NCBI GenBank assembly: GCA_937906635.1 | Contig: CALCYP010000096.1 | Location: 1 to 12,803 of the forward strand | DNA: 12,803 nucleotides | Direction of reading: 5' to 3' | Origin: an uncultured bacterium | GTDB lineage: Bacteria; Patescibacteriota; Gracilibacteria; Absconditabacterales; Absconditicoccaceae | In this document: positions 1 to 8,988 of the stretch, piece after piece | How the letters are laid out: each line of letters opens with the position of its first letter | How positions within the stretch are numbered: position 1 is the stretch's first letter | Made by a program: the position numbers and the translations under genes | Notes under the pieces: generated by a model | The model's database searches: none | Seen by the model: only the letters and a program-made list of their open reading frames with translations | Told to the model about the DNA's origin: nothing

Positions 1-129
1 TTGCACAAAAATAAAGATGAAGTAAAAGAAATAGTGGAATGAGATGAATGTGGAATGAAAGTAAAGGTCTGAAAGAAGATTGAGGAATGAGATGTTTTAG
101 AGTTCCGAGAAATGCAAGAAGTGAAATAA
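1..129 (+). CDS. infB: Translation initiation factor IF-2, C-terminal end (partial)
   Basis: The first 42 codons, read with TGA as Gly, match the end of IF-2 domain IV, the part that binds initiator fMet-tRNA. The visible pattern is 'KDEVKEIVEGDECGMKV' followed by 'EGDVLEF-x-EMQEVK', the usual end of IF-2 (K-D-x-V-x-E-V-x-x-G-x-E-C-G ... G-D-V-I-E-A-Y-E). The frame closes with TAA at 127-129 and the 5' part lies outside the window. Three glycines are TGA and one is GGA. The CGA codon at 106-108 occupies a position that is usually Tyr or Phe in IF-2, which fits a Trp reading better than Arg. pth follows 113 bp downstream on the same strand. The family call is firm although the fragment is short. 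Confidence 0.88.
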
Positions 130-209
130 ATAGATGAGAAAGATTACGGAAGATTACAGATTTTTATTTGAATATTCTGTGATTATTTGTACAATAATTT
201 TTGTTTTTT

Positions 210-235
210 AGATTCTTCACTTCGTTCAGAATGAC
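210..235. repeat. Half of a dispersed palindromic repeat between infB and pth
   Basis: The stretch ending in 'CACTTCGTTCAGAATGAC' resembles one arm of the 'GATTCTTC...TTCG...AGAATGAC' class of intergenic palindromes found in many bacterial genomes. No matching left arm lies in the infB-pth gap, so it looks like a decayed or half element. It is similar in style to the 84-bp units at 8799-9073 but not a copy of them. The rest of 130-242 is AT-rich without a clear hairpin terminator. Confidence 0.4.
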
Positions 236-242
236 TAATAAT

Positions 243-809
243 ATGAAATTAATAGTTTGATTGTGAAATCCTTGAGAGCAATATAGAAATACGAGGCATA
301 ATATATGATTTGCTATGCTCGATGAATTCGTAAATTCAAATAATTTATGAGATTTTTCTTATGATAATAAATATGGTTGAGAAACCTTCACTACTCTGCT
401 CGATTGACAGAAAGTCGCTTTTCTCAAGCCTATGGAATATATGAATAAATCTGGTTGACCTGTCTCGAAATTAGCAAATTTTTACAAAATTGAATCAAAA
501 GATATTTTGATAATTCATGATGAGATTGATTTGCCTGTTTGAACTGTAAAATTGAAATTTGGTTGATGATTAGCAGGACATAATTGATTAAAAGATATTG
601 CTTTGAAATTGTGAACTCAAGATTTTTGGAGGATAAGAGTTTGAGTTGATAGGCCTAATAATAAAATCCCCCCTACCCCCCTTAATAAAGGGGGCAATAT
701 GAGTGTTGCTGATTATGTTTTGTGAAATTTTAGAAAAGAGCAAATTGAAATAATTAAAGATAAATATTTGGATATTGAAAAATTTATTTTCGAATTTTTG
801 TGAAAGTAA
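243..809 (+). CDS. pth: Peptidyl-tRNA hydrolase
   Basis: The 188-aa product releases tRNA from peptidyl-tRNAs that drop off the ribosome, a cytoplasmic, usually essential housekeeping step. It is at the usual family length. The N-terminus reads 'MKLIVGLGNPGEQYRNTRHN', with the family's G-L-G-N-P-G motif and the catalytic His in 'TRHNIGF'. Further on come 'LKPMEYMNKSG' (substrate-binding Asn), 'ILIIHDEIDLPVG' with the catalytic Asp, 'GGGLAGHNGLKDI' and 'WRIRVGVDRP'. The ATG at 243 starts directly at the conserved MKLIVGLGNPG block; no Shine-Dalgarno is obvious. About 16 of 22 glycines are TGA, including three in the first motif, so under the standard code this would be shredded. A 10-11 residue insertion, 'IPPTPLNKGGN', coded by a palindromic repeat, sits between 'GVDRPNN' and 'MSVADYVLGNF', a loop after the core strands. 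TAA at 807-809 is followed at once by a hairpin terminator. Confidence 0.96.
666..698. repeat. C/G-rich palindromic element inserted in-frame in pth
   Basis: This short element is made of two C runs, 'CCCCCCTA' then 'CCCCCCTT', followed by 'AATAAAGGGGGC'. The arms 677-683 (CCCCCTT) and 688-694 (AAGGGGG) pair around a 4-nt loop. Its composition is very unlike the AT-rich pth around it. It is read through in frame as IPPTPLNKGGN, with glycines coded GGG and GGC rather than TGA. The nucleotide motif is like small dispersed repeats I recall from cyanobacteria and other genomes, some of which also sit inside genes. It is best explained as a captured repeat element tolerated in a surface loop. Confidence 0.72.
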
Positions 810-818
810 TTTATTTAA

Positions 819-852
819 AAACTCGAGTAAGATTTTACTCGAGTTTGCTTTT
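819..852. terminator. Bidirectional terminator between pth and the 138-aa gene
   Basis: A perfect 12-bp stem, AAACTCGAGTAA (819-830) with TTACTCGAGTTT (835-846), closes a GATT loop. On the + strand it is followed by TTTGCTTTT, and on the - strand by a run of five T. It lies 10 nt after the pth stop and directly after the stop of the convergent gene, so it can serve both. Confidence 0.85.
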
Positions 853-1267
853 AAATACCGAACGAAACAAGAGCTTCGTTGCCAGAAATGCTGAGTAATT
901 TTATTTTGACTTCAGCTTCTTTGTCTTGTTTCCACTTTTTGCTGTACCAAGGTTTTTTGTAGACTGTATACCAATTTTCAGCAATGTACTTGACTACAAA
1001 TCCAAAGATTTTAGAAACATTTATAAGATAAATTTCATCGATTTTGAGGCAAAATGTGAAATCGTCTATTGCTGTTCCTTTGATATCAATTTGTTGATTT
1101 GGTTTTTTGATATCTTGAAACAGGTAGTTTGTGTCGTAAAAACTAATTGTAATGTCTTGGAAGCAGTAGTGATGGTAACATTTGTCGCTGACTTTTGCTT
1201 CAAATATTCCAATTTGACAAGGTATGTTACCAATCTCATCGTGTTTTAGTTCTAATTTTCTATTCAT
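851..1267 (-). CDS. Hypothetical protein, 138 aa, without recoded codons
   Basis: I do not recognise a family. The product is soluble-looking: no signal peptide or membrane segment, mixed charge, rich in aromatic and beta-prone residues, with four Cys in the first half (in 'IPCQIG', 'DKCYHHYC' and 'FTFCLK'), and a Trp/Lys-rich stretch 'WYTVYKKPWYSKKW' near residues 97-110. An upstream in-frame TAA just before the ATG fixes the start within a few codons. A good promoter lies 33-60 nt upstream. The gene converges on pth and shares its terminator. Oddly, all six glycines are GGN and none is TGA, whereas neighbouring genes use TGA for roughly three quarters or more of glycines; there is also no CGA. 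That suggests recent acquisition from a standard-code genome, or unusual codon selection. Being coding is likely from length, promoter and terminator, but function is unknown. Confidence 0.72.
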   Translation of the reverse strand: MNRKLELKHDEIGNIPCQIGIFEAKVSDKCYHHYCFQDITISFYDTNYLFQDIKKPNQQIDIKGTAIDDFTFCLKIDEIYLINVSKIFGFVVKYIAENWYTVYKKPWYSKKWKQDKEAEVKIKLLSISGNEALVSFGI

Positions 1268-1299
1268 TTTTTTTAAATTTTATGTTTATTCTGCAACTT

Positions 1300-1327
1300 A
1301 TTATATATAAATCAAAATAGATATCAA
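1300..1327 (-). promoter_or_regulatory. Sigma70-type promoter for the 138-aa gene
   Basis: Reading the - strand, TTGATA (1322-1327) is followed after 16 bp by a perfect TATAAT (1300-1305). The expected start of transcription is near 1293, leaving a leader of about 25 nt before the ATG at 1267. This is the clearest promoter in the window. Confidence 0.68.
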
Positions 1328-1347
1328 TAGACTGTTAGAATCTATTT
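1315..1347. promoter_or_regulatory. Inverted repeat overlapping the -35 box (possible operator)
   Basis: AAATAGAT (1315-1322) and ATCTATTT (1340-1347) are inverted copies separated by 17 nt, and a further AATAGA lies at 1326-1331. The left arm ends at the edge of the -35 element, a position where a repressor could act. The region is AT-rich, so chance is possible. Confidence 0.25.
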
Positions 1348-1396
1348 GGATTTGTTGTAGTATGAGCTTGTAAAGTCGGTAAAATAATCGTTTTTT

Positions 1397-1424
1397 AAAA
1401 AGTCCTCCTTGATGAGGACTTTTT
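1397..1424 (-). terminator. Terminator of the giant surface-protein gene
   Basis: AAAAAGTCCTC (1397-1407) pairs with GAGGACTTTTT (1414-1424) around a 6-nt loop. On the - strand it begins about 20 nt after the TAA of the giant gene and ends in a T run; it also has a T run on the + strand. Confidence 0.82.
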
Positions 1425-1445
1425 TTGTTTATGTTTGTTTTGTTT

Positions 1446-4400
1446 TTATTCAAATATGCTTGAAAAGCTGTTTGCTAATTCTGTAAACCAATCACCAATC
1501 GATTTAAATCTTATGTTTGATGGTATTTCAAAAGCATTGATATTTTTCACTGCCTCATTACAATTTTTGAAGCTGTATGCATCATCATCTAGTAATGCTT
1601 CCAATTCTTCAAGTGCTGTTGATTCTGCATCAGCGACCATTCACATTCCTGTTCATATAGCATCTCATCGAACATATAATTTATTGTTTTTTATTAGTGA
1701 AGATACATTTCCTTCATTGTGTATTTTAAGGTTTTCTCTTAATTTATTGTCTTTTACGTAAATCATTCATGATCCGTAATCATCGTCAGATTCATAATAT
1801 GAGATTTCACATGTTAATGCTTTGTTTTTCTCATATATTTCAAGGATTTCTTGTGTCGTGCTTTCTGGAGAATCTTTTACATTATCAAGTCTTGCTTTTC
1901 CGTGTCTCATAAGCATAAGCATTACGTATCATCTCAATTCGAAATGTTGAGGTCGGTCACCATATATTTGTGTCATAATTTCATCTCTCTTTAATGCTTC
2001 AAGGTGCTTTCCATACCATGCTCATGGATATGTGTTTTCAGCTTCTGATTGTAAATTGTAAGCATCTCCATAAATCAATCTAGATAATGTGGTTCCAAAT
2101 TCAGCTCTCGTCACCAATCAGTGTGGATAGAATGATTTCATTGGAGTCTTTCAATCTGATTCTAGTCACATAATATTTAGTTCACATGCTGTTTTCATAT
2201 AATATTTCATTTCAGCACTCGAATTTGCTATATCGTTGTATGCGGTACATCCTGATTTTCCAGCTTGTGGTTCTAAGTCTAATACATTGATTGCATATTG
2301 ACTAAGCATCTTAGCGAGCTCGTCTCTCCTAATTACTCAATACATGTTTGCATCATCAATCGGACATATTGTAGTCATTCCATGTATGTATGCATACAAA
2401 TATGCTGTTTTCATTTCAGTATTAAAGTTAGATTCCATTACATTACAAATATCTATTATTTCATCATCTCATTCACAAGTTCAATCGTAGTAGCTGTCCG
2501 AGTAGTCTCCATCTGGACAGTAATCTTTCTTTAATGATCATCATCCACCTCCGCCACCTCATCATTGGATTGTAAATGTTGATATTGTCAGTACTTCACT
2601 TGTATTTCACGCTTCGTCTGTCACTGTGATTGTACATCCAGAGTATGTTCAAACAGGTAATGTATTTAATGTTATTGTGTTATTTCCGGATACTGCTCAA
2701 GTTGTACTTGAACTACATGCACCACTATATGTTATTGTACCTGATTTAGTAGAACTGAATGTATAATCTGGTGTCGTGTCTGTCGTGGTTCATATTGGTG
2801 TGACTTCGGCTAATATTGGAGCAGCCTTGTCTATCCATGTAATGTTTTCTGATGTACAAATCTTTGTATTTCATGCATTATCGCTAATTGTCAAACTACA
2901 ATTTTGATCATTTCATGTGATTGTACAGCTTCATGTTGATATATTGATTTGAGATATAGTATCATATGATCATGATAATACAACTTCTACATCTCAACTT
3001 GTTAGTGCTCCACTTCATGGATTGTATGACCAATCTCCACATATTGGGTTGCTTGTGTCTAAATTGATTCCTTGTGATACTACTGGCTTTATGTTGCAAT
3101 TTCATGCATTATCGCAGATGTTTACATCTGTAATACTACATGTCTGTCATGTTCATTCTGTGTCAATTATACACGAAATTGTGTTCGTTCAGCTGATTCC
3201 TGCTCATGTATCGTCATATATAAATGAATATTGTAAATCTCAAGTATACCATCATGTCGTTGTTTGTGTTTCTCATGAAAGATATGGAGGTGTTTTGTCT
3301 ATCCATCGAACATTTGCATGTGCATTTCCACTAATTCCAAGATTATTTGTGAATTCAAACGTAAATGCTCAATTTTCATCAAATATATGCCCTGTTTCAT
3401 TGAATCAGTTTGCTCATTCGCTACATCATGTCAATATCGCTTCTACACTTCCAGAAGTTCGTTGTCAGCTGGCTGGTGTGTATTCTATATCACAGGTAGG
3501 AGCTTGACTATTGATCAAGAGAGTCCATGTTTCGGATTCGCTTGTATGTCATAAAATATCTGTAGCATCCACTTTCCATGTATATGTTCAATCTGGTAGG
3601 GTTGTTTCGATACTTGTATTTCCTGTATTTCATGTATATATCTCATCTGTTCATGAATATACTACTATATTGTATCATCAGCTGATAGCTTGACATTCAT
3701 TATCATCAAATATAGCATTCCATACGAAATTTACATATCATGTTAATATGGCTCAACTAAATGGATTATTTAATGATATGCTTGGTCATGAGTGAGATAT
3801 TCATGTAATATTATATGGTATCTGAATAGTATTTCAAGCAACATCTCTAATGTATCCTGTTCCACTTCAATTTTCTATCAAAACTAATTTATTATTTCAT
3901 GTCCACTCTCAATCATTTCGTTTGTATGGAGAATCAGGTAGTCCGTTATTATCCGATCATGATAATGTAAGTACTACATTTCCACTTGTACATCAGTTTG
4001 TCAAATTTCAAGATGGATAATTGATGATTATCTCTCAAGTAGGTCATGCTGTATCAATATTTGTGGCACCACTTGAAGTACATGTTTTTGTTCTTCATGC
4101 ATTATCGCTAATTATAACACTACATCTTTCATTGTATTCTTCTATTGTACAGATTCACCCTCATGTCAATATTCATGATATTCCATCTGTACTTCATGCT
4201 AATGTCGCTGTTACATTTCCACTTGTCGGTGTACTTAAACTTGGATTGTATGTCCATGTTCCACATTCTGGATCTGTCTTGTCCAATTTATATGTTCCAC
4301 TTGCTACTTTACTATTTCCTGCTTTATCATATGCACATACATACAAGTATCTTATTCACTCTGTACTACCTGTTATTGTCGTTCCACTTGTATATGTTGT

Positions 4401-7400
4401 TCAACTTGCCCAACATTGTTCTAATGTTGCTGTCGTTACTCATGTCCAATAATATTTCGCGTTTCCACTCAATCATGACGTTGCATCACTTGCCGTCAAT
4501 CTTATACTTATATCTCCTGTCTTCCAATCTGTGCCACTATTCGTCATTCCTACTGTTGGAACATCTGTATCGATACCAGTCACAGTAGTAGTACAATATC
4601 AAGTAGTTCCTACATTATTTTTAACATATCAAGTATAAGTTCAATTTTGAGTTACAATTTTAGGAGTATTAGTAGTAGTCATATTATCGAATCCAGTCCA
4701 ACTATATTGACTCATTCAGTCTGGAGTAAGAGTCAAAGTAACAGAACCACTTGTCCATGAATTTGGTTCCAATGTGATTGAACAAGTTGCAGCTGAATTA
4801 TCTACTTTAATTCCACTTGATCGATATGGATCTGTTTGGATTAATACATTTCCAATTGTTCCACTGATAGCAAATTGTGCTTCTCATTCACGAACTCAAG
4901 TATATGATAGGTCAAAATATTGAGCTCATGCATCAATAGATCATGTTACGGCATCTCATGAAGAAATTAAAAATTGAGATAGTCTATTTACTATATTATT
5001 AATTGAATTTAGCATTCCACAATTTAGTTCCATTATTCATGTTCAGTTTACGTTTATTAGTGTTTGGGTTGGAGCATGCCACTGACATGTAAATATTCCA
5101 TTACTTCCGTCAAGTACTGCAATATTATTTCCTGATGTATATTCATTTTCGATTCATGGAACATTTTTTATAGCTCATGTTTTCAATCATAGATTTGATA
5201 TTCAGGCTGTATTTCATGTAAATGTGAATGTAAATGTTTTTTCGTTTTCTGTTCATGTAATAGTATCAGAGCTGTTTGATACTATTATTATATTTCTGTT
5301 GTAATCGAGATCTCTTTCTCTTAATCCTGTTGTTAAAATTCAATAGCTGTTTTCACATGATACAGTAATTGTTCAAGTTTGTCATACAGTTACCATTTCT
5401 GTACCTGTGATAGTACATTTTGGTCTATTGTCATCATTGTCTATTACTTCAATTTCTGGTGACCATTCTGTTTGTCCATATAGATATCATTGTGCACTAC
5501 CGCTAAGTTGCAATTGTATTTCTCATTCTCTTTGTCATGTGTAGTAAAATCTTATTGTTTCAGGATATTCACTATTTGGTATGTCTAGATTTCAAGTGAT
5601 AATGCTATCTAATCTACCTGAGTAATTCATGATAGATCGTATTCGATTGATATCATCCGCATGTAATTGTCGTCCTGGACACGTGAGGTCGATATATGCA
5701 GGGACTCAGATTCAAATTGGATTATTTGTTGGTTCTCATCGTGTACATCATCCAAAAATATCTGTATAAACTTCTATATTATCTGATGTTCATTGAGCTA
5801 AGGTTACATAATTATTTAATGGTATTGAAGTTAATATGAATTGCGTTGCTCATGTTTGATTTCATGTGTAATTTACGTTGAAGTTTAATCCTGTTTGATA
5901 AATTAGAACATTTAGATTGCTACTTGTTATTGCAGAATTTATTTTTATAGCGTCTTGGATTGACATGGCAGTTAAAGGACAGTCTAGTCAAATAGATCAA
6001 GTATCATTAATTCTTAATATATTAGGATTTGGTGTTTCCCAGCCACAAGTTAATGTGCCGCTATCAATTACATTTATTCAATCTCATGATATGTAATTGT
6101 TTGATACGCTTGAGTATGAGATTGCTCATGTTTTAATTCCGAAATTGGTGTATCATACACGTTCTCATGTAAATGTCATAGAATATATTGTCTTGTTTGT
6201 TGTTGTTGCTTGATTGATATTATTGATTGAGATGATGTTTCCGCTATAATCTAATCCAGTAGTAGTCAAAACTCATCGATTTGTTCAAGAACATGTTACT
6301 GTAATTGATCATGTATATGCTTTTGGTATAATTGTTGGATTTATTTCTATTTCACATTGTGGCTTTTCTACTGTGTATTCATCATCTGCTGTAACTATAA
6401 TTGTTCATCATGTTTTTATTTTGTTTTTAAAATTATATTTTATTCAATCTATTGTTAAATTTCCACCTTCGATGATATCTATTGTTGTCGATCATGAAGA
6501 ATTTCATGTAAATGTAATATAAAATACTGGGTCTGTATAATTATAACTCTGTTGATGAAGTAACGCTCAATCATTAATATTTCACGTTTCTATTATTCCT
6601 CAATTACTTAGTTGTATAATGCTCCATAAATCATTTAGGTTACTAAATCAAGTTATCGTTCCAGAGCAAGCTAATTTAATTTGTCATGTTTCTCAAACAT
6701 TTATGTTTGTTGGATCTTCTTGCCATATATATTGTATATTTACTTCATTACTTGATACGGTAATATTATCTCATGTTACGATTCCTGTATTTCATAATAT
6801 AGAATTCGCTTTTAGTTTGAATTCACTAGTTCACTCTGATATTCAAGTATATGTAAATGTACAATTATATTTAGTGTGATCGTTATTCCGTTCACAAACT
6901 GAAGTATCAGATAATGCTATGATGTCTGTGCTATATTCTATGCCTGTGTTTGTAGGTGGCATAGGGGAAGTTGTCAAACCTTCACAAGATACGGTTGCAG
7001 TTCATGATTCATTAATTGTTATTCATGTTTTTGAAATAATAATATTACAACTAATATTATCTGATGTATTTACATATATAGTATCTGACTCGACGTCTTT
7101 TGTTAATCAAATTGCTTTTTTTCATGTGCCATTTATATATATAGTTGTATTTCATCCACTTTCCCCTCTATATATAAAAGATGCTGAAGAGTTGCTTTTT
7201 ATATCTCAATGATCTCGTAATATTATTTTTATTTTTGTTTCATCTCATACAGATACATATGATTCAAATATAGTTTCTGTATAATTTTCACAAATAATAC
7301 TTCAGTTTCATGTTTCTCAGACCGTTAATCAGGTCTTTTCTAATGTGAATCTACATGATGGTGATTCGGAAACTGTAATATTATTAGATTGCACCTGGTT

Positions 7401-8627
7401 GATTGACAATTCGTCAGATGTTTGTTTATTTATTTGAAATTTTGTTGTTCATGCTCAAGTTCATTGATAAATGAATGTGTATTTTTTTCATATTTCACTT
7501 CATTTGGTTTGATCTTCTTGTTCTCATTCTCCATCTCCATCTCCATCTCCATCTCCATCTCATTTTATTAATGATGATTTCTCTATTATTATTGTATCGT
7601 TATTTATACTTGTCTCTTCCCAATTTAGAATCGATAAAACATTTCCACTATAATCTAAATTTCCTCATGTAATGGATCCACTTATGTCGTAGCACCAAAA
7701 TGACGCACTTCATGTCTCATTTACTTTTAATGATGTGTTTGAAACTGTTATTTCAGTACAAAATGGTTCTATTACTGTGATTTTATCTGTTTCTGTGCCA
7801 GAAATTCATAATGTTGTTGCATTATTTCATGTGATTGATATTGTTGTGTGCCCACTTCACATTCATTTGTATGTAAATGTTATGCTATATTCTTTAGTTC
7901 ATCTCTCATTTTGTCATTGCATGAATTCAATTTCATTTCATGTTCATCGTTTTGTAACTTCTATTGTGCTACTATCGTATGTTAGATTTCATGTGCTTAG
8001 ATTACTAGTAACTCAGCTACATGTTACCATTCATGTTGCAGATTTTCATACAAATATTTCTGGAGCATTTACATTTATAGAACAATATGGGTCTGTCGTA
8101 TTTTGTTCAATTACAGTAATACCTGATCCTGAAACATCATTATTCCCAACATAGTTATTATAAAATACATCTTTTTTTAAAGTTAATTCACTGTATCATG
8201 TTTTCAATCACTTGTATCTTATTACATATTCTATTGTATCATTTCATCTATCATTTGTATTTCATCCTTCTTCATCTTCTTTTAATGAGTTTGGTGTTGG
8301 GATTCCAGATTGTATTGATATTATTTCTCAGCTATACAAAAAATGCTGTCAAGTTAAAACGGTTGGCGGTTGTCCGTTTACTCCACTACATGTAATGGTT
8401 GCTGATCATCGTCCTCATGAATATATTGTAGTAGGCGAATTCACAATAGTACATTCTGGTGGATTCATTTGATTTTCTGCTGCATGCGTTCCTATATCCT
8501 GAAATCAAAAAATACTTGTCAGTACAATTATTGCAGCTATTCAGAATCCTCACAGGACATAGTGATGTCTTTTTAGCTTGATAGTTCTAATTTTTTCTAA
8601 ATGTTTGTGTAAGTGTTGTTTTAACAT
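1446..8627 (-). CDS. Giant exported surface protein: Ig-like repeats, SLH-like region, LolA/DUF4412-like C-terminus (2393 aa)
   Basis: Read with TGA as Gly, the frame from ATG at 8625-8627 to TAA at 1446-1448 has no TAA or TAG; I checked it codon by codon. Residues 1-22 are basic (His/Lys/Arg), 23-42 form a hydrophobic span 'YVLGGFGIAAIIVLTSIFGF', and 'THAAEN' follows as a possible signal-peptidase site. About 55-1280 hold some 11 Ig-like units of about 110 aa, most with 'C ... I-x-V-x-x-T-G-x-I-x-x-x-C-S-G' and later 'F-T-F-T-G'. About 1280-2020 is a second type of Ig-like repeat ('WTSGSV', 'ISDNAGNT', 'WIDKTPP'). Residues 2022-2030 are nine glycines. About 2060-2250 resemble three S-layer-homology-like repeats ('VIRRDELAKML', 'VTRAEFGTTLSRLIYGDAYN', 'GAWYGKHLEALKR', 'ELRGYVMLMLMR'). 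About 2250-2393 resemble the LolA/DUF4412-like domain of candidate-phyla proteins ('MIYVKDNKLREN', 'KLYV-x-GDAIGTGMGMV'). An in-frame TAA upstream limits the start; no Shine-Dalgarno is visible. The likely role is a cell-surface or adhesive protein; its ligand is unknown. About 14 CGA codons probably read as Trp. Confidence 0.9.
7531..7560. repeat. Hexanucleotide microsatellite (CCATCT)x5 inside the giant gene
   Basis: Five perfect CCATCT copies code on the - strand for alternating Gly-Asp (residues about 356-366), followed by the acidic stretch 'EGEQEDQTKG'. It lies inside one of the Ig-like units as an acidic loop. Slippage would change length in steps of two residues without changing frame. 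Confidence 0.9.
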
Positions 8628-8798
8628 GATTTTGTTTGTAAAGTTATAAAATTTTCTTTCTTTTATGTTAATCACAATTTTTTATAAATCAAAAAATCGA
8701 CCATTTTATAGAAAATATTAATTGACATTTTTGTATAAAGTTATAGAGTCTTTGTTTTTTTCCCTCTGTCATTTCGAATGTGAGAAATCTACTGCCAT
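8628..8798. other. AT-rich leader upstream of the giant gene
   Basis: No gene is visible. The region is extremely AT-rich with several A/T runs. An imperfect direct repeat sharing 'AAGTTATA' with similar flanks lies at 8625-8648 and 8722-8745, the first covering the giant gene's start codon. No promoter with good spacing could be assigned on the - strand. At 8769-8790 a truncated piece of the downstream palindromic repeat begins (GTCATTTCGAA... GAGAAATCT). Confidence 0.5.
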
Positions 8799-8882
8799 GT
8801 CATTTCGATCCCACAGTATTGTGGGAGAGAAATCTATATAAATATATAATGGATTTCTCGTCACTACGTTCCTCGAAATGAC
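8799..8882. repeat. Palindromic repeat unit 1 (84 bp)
   Basis: This is the first of three tandem units. It is bounded by GTCATTTCGA and its inverse TCGAAATGAC. An inner pair, GAGAAATC and GATTTCTC, gives a long hairpin, and a small side hairpin is TCCCACA-GTAT-TGTGGGA. It differs from units 2 and 3 in the side hairpin by paired changes. Confidence 0.88.
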
Positions 8883-8893
8883 TCATTCCCTTC

Positions 8894-8977
8894 GTCATTT
8901 CGACCCTGCAGAATTGCGGGGGAGAAATCTATATAAACATATACTGGATTTCTCGTCGTTTCACTCCTCGAAATGAC
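8894..8977. repeat. Palindromic repeat unit 2 (84 bp)
   Basis: The second tandem unit has the same GTCATTTCGA/TCGAAATGAC ends and the GAGAAATC/GATTTCTC inner arms. The side hairpin is CCCTGCA-GAAT-TGCGGGG, with one T-G wobble. An 11-bp linker ending in CCTTC or similar separates the units, giving a period near 95 bp. Confidence 0.88.
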
Positions 8978-8988
8978 ATATTTCCTTC

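Noticed and set aside
926..1249. + strand frame of 107 codons opposite the 138-aa gene
   Set aside because: The - strand frame is longer and has a good promoter and a terminator at its stop; the + frame has neither.
1268..1445. Possible tRNA or small RNA gene in the gap between the two - strand genes
   Set aside because: No cloverleaf or T-loop consensus could be found; the gap is explained by a terminator, a promoter and an inverted repeat.
3022..4588. Several open + strand frames of 60-161 codons rich in His, Val, Leu and Ser
   Set aside because: They are antisense shadows of the giant - strand gene: TCA (antisense of Gly TGA) and ACT/TGT triplets make long stop-free runs. They have no coherent domains and overlap a frame with clear Ig-like repeats.
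8722..8745. TTGACA on the + strand as a promoter -35 box
   Set aside because: The following TATAAA and TATAGA are 6 and 14 bp away, not near 17, and no + strand gene begins until 9218.
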